The notes beneath the pieces are model-generated. The model saw only the letters and a list, made by a program, of their open reading frames with translations. It did no database searches and was not told where the DNA came from. Of a stretch of 6,354 nt of DNA, positions 5,679 through 6,354 are shown piece after piece. The DNA is from an uncultured Mycoplasmatota bacterium (GTDB lineage: Bacteria > Bacillota_I > Bacilli_A > RF39 > UBA660). The stretch is taken from contig CANDHX010000082.1 of assembly GCA_947384645.1 (NCBI GenBank), positions 1 to 6,354 of the forward strand, read 5' to 3'. The translations under genes were made by a program, and so were the position numbers. The stretch's first letter is position 1. Each line of letters starts with the position of its first letter.

Positions 5679-5707
5679 ATTATAATATGTTTTTAAATAT
5701 ATTACAA
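5679..5707 (-). promoter_or_regulatory. Promoter of the antisense RNA
   Basis: On the minus strand TTGTAA (5707-5702), a 17-base spacer and a perfect TATAAT (5684-5679) make the best sigma-A promoter in the window. It is stronger by consensus than the peptide promoter, as expected for an antitoxin RNA made in excess. Its -35 box ends ten bases from the left inverted repeat of the neighbouring mobile-element remnant (5717). Confidence 0.75.
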
Positions 5708-5743
5708 GTGCAAAATGTTAAATTCACAGCCAACTAAAAACCT

Positions 5744-5959
5744 GTGATAGCCAGTATGACAATAAAAAATGAGACAAAGTATATTTTTTTCATTGCAACC
5801 ATTCGAACTTATATAGAAACTTGTAAGAAGCATAGTATTAACATAATCGATTCTTGTGTTCGTTTGATGAATGGAAATCCTTATACTCTTTCCGAAATCT
5901 TAGAGCAAAATAAAGAACAGGACTTAGTCCTGCTTCTTGTTGTGCCATTTTGGCTGTGA
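5744..5959 (+). pseudogene. Coding remnant inside the TIR element, possibly a transposase C-terminus
   Basis: The frame opens at GTG 5744 with no SD and an in-frame stop just upstream (5735-5737). The most protein-like part is TIRTYIETCKKHSINIIDS followed by CVRLMNGNPYTLSEILEQN (roughly residues 19-56), an alpha-helical soluble segment. Some transposase C-termini have this character, but I cannot name the family. The last residues, from about KEQDLV on, are read through a hairpin (AAGAACAGGACT 5913-5924 facing AGTCCTG-C-TTCTT 5926-5938) and the right inverted repeat, so they are unlikely to be ancestral protein. Position between inverted repeats is the main support for a transposase origin. 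It is probably not expressed. Confidence 0.4.
5913..5938 (+). repeat. Hairpin near the right end of the TIR element
   Basis: CAGGACT (5918-5924) and AGTCCTG (5926-5932) form a perfect stem around a single T. It is extended by AAGAA (5913-5917) against TTCTT (5934-5938) past one bulged C. No T-run follows, so it is not a clear intrinsic terminator. Subterminal hairpins occur in some mobile elements and may block read-through. Confidence 0.6.
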
Positions 5960-6042
5960 ATTGTAACGACATAAATTTTAATAATTTAAAGTGTTTCTTA
6001 TCTTGATATTAAGTTGTGATTATTTTTATTTAAGTATATTGT

Positions 6043-6273
6043 TTAGGTAACTTTTTCTCCTACTTTTAAACTAGCATTGATACCATTGTCGTTGTCGGCA
6101 AATCTTAGTCTCATAGTTCCGTTTTCTAAGGAGATTAGTTGCTTATTATCATTATTTACAGTTGTTACAAAATAAGCATACGTACCCATGATACATGTTA
6201 ATACTATTGCTACTAAAGATAGCATCAATATTATTTTTCTTTTATTCTTTGAGTTTTTATCTTGTATATCCAT
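6043..6273 (-). CDS. N-terminal part of a TasA/camelysin-like exported surface protein, probably truncated
   Basis: The 76-aa product starts with a charged head (MDIQDKNSKNKRK), then a hydrophobic stretch IILMLSLVAIVLTCIMG (about 14-30) and TYAYFVTTVNNDNK. That is the signal/anchor pattern of TasA, CalY and related SipW-processed biofilm or surface proteins, in which GTYAYF follows the membrane segment. After it comes the start of a beta-rich domain (LENGTMRLRFADNDNGINAS). The frame stops at VGEKVT, where homologues as I recall them continue with a KTFTIENTG-like strand for a hundred or more residues. No continuation is visible in the other two frames downstream. AAGGAAG (6284-6278) is a good SD for the ATG at 6273. 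It is therefore probably a truncated gene whose 3' part was lost; the right end of the TIR element lies 75 bases further on. A genuinely short membrane protein is the alternative. Confidence 0.6.
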   Translation of the reverse strand: MDIQDKNSKNKRKIILMLSLVAIVLTCIMGTYAYFVTTVNNDNKQLISLENGTMRLRFADNDNGINASLKVGEKVT

Positions 6274-6301
6274 TTAACTTCCTTCTTCCTAGTCTACAAA
6301 A

Positions 6302-6330
6302 AGTATAACATAAAAGTTTTCAAAAGTTAA
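6302..6330 (-). promoter_or_regulatory. Promoter of the truncated surface-protein gene
   Basis: On the minus strand TATACT (6307-6302) with TG one base upstream is a good extended -10. TTAACT (6330-6325) lies 17 bases further up as a weak -35. Initiation near 6295 gives a leader of about 22 bases before the ATG at 6273. Confidence 0.5.
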
Positions 6331-6354
6331 TACGTGTGTTATCCTTTTTTATTC

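Larger units (their letters stand above)
5717..5967. mobile_element. 251-bp terminal-inverted-repeat element, likely internally deleted IS
   Basis: The left end GTTAAATTCACAGCCAA (5717-5733) and the right end TTGGCTGTGAATTGTAAC (5950-5967) are inverted repeats of each other, identical over 17 positions apart from one extra base in the right copy. An open frame fills most of the inside. Size, terminal repeats and a partial coding region fit an insertion sequence that lost its middle, or a MITE made from one. I see no convincing target-site duplication (left flank TGCAAAAT, right flank GACATAAA). Family is not certain. Confidence 0.7.

Noticed and set aside
5662..6000. GTGTTTCT...TTA similarity between 5663-5673 and 5991-6000 as a target-site duplication of the TIR element
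   Set aside because: It is short, imperfect and not adjacent to the element ends at 5717 and 5967.
1..6354. tRNA, rRNA or CRISPR array
   Set aside because: No cloverleaf with a TTCGA-type arm, no rRNA motifs and no regularly spaced repeats were seen on either strand.

Overview
The window is low-GC and looks like a member of the Bacilli (Firmicutes), probably an endospore former. The evidence is an almost complete CotE-type outer spore coat protein at the left edge, canonical AGGAGG-type ribosome binding sites, intrinsic terminators with T-runs, AT-rich sigma-A-like promoters, and a SWIM/SNF2 helicase of the Gram-positive type. A finer assignment, such as an uncultured gut Bacilli lineage, is a guess.

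Layout from left to right. Positions 1-531 (minus) hold CotE, with only its last few codons off the window. A roughly 1 kb block at 552-1613 is bounded by two imperfect 31-bp direct repeats. It contains the decayed C-terminal two thirds of a DUF4143-type AAA ATPase on the minus strand, which has lost its Walker motifs, carries a one-base frameshift and has an internal deletion. A HIT-family hydrolase follows on the plus strand (1675-2043). It converges on a 1057-aa SWIM-SNF2 ATPase (2073-5246, minus), and the two share one perfect 11-bp bidirectional terminator hairpin.

The most interesting part is 5373-5707. Its features are a rightward promoter, a long structured leader, a strong SD and a 25-codon ORF for a single hydrophobic helix. 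A convergent minus-strand promoter then drives a putative RNA of about 90 nt that ends at a strong hairpin with a 7-U tail. An 11-nt direct repeat occurs in both the leader and the antisense RNA. The leader also contains an anti-SD that can pair either with the SD or with an SD-like decoy in the 3' region. This is the architecture of a type I toxin-antitoxin module (Fst/BsrG-like logic). I do not recognise the peptide as a named family.

Directly beyond the antisense promoter is a 251-bp element (5717-5967) with 17/18-bp terminal inverted repeats. It encloses a coding remnant and looks like an internally deleted insertion sequence. The window ends with a minus-strand ORF (6043-6273) that has the N-terminal membrane/signal segment of a TasA- or camelysin-like surface protein and appears to be cut off early.

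The genes do not form one pathway. The two housekeeping-like genes (HIT and SNF2) sit between two patches of accessory DNA in decay, and the candidate toxin-antitoxin module lies in the right-hand patch.
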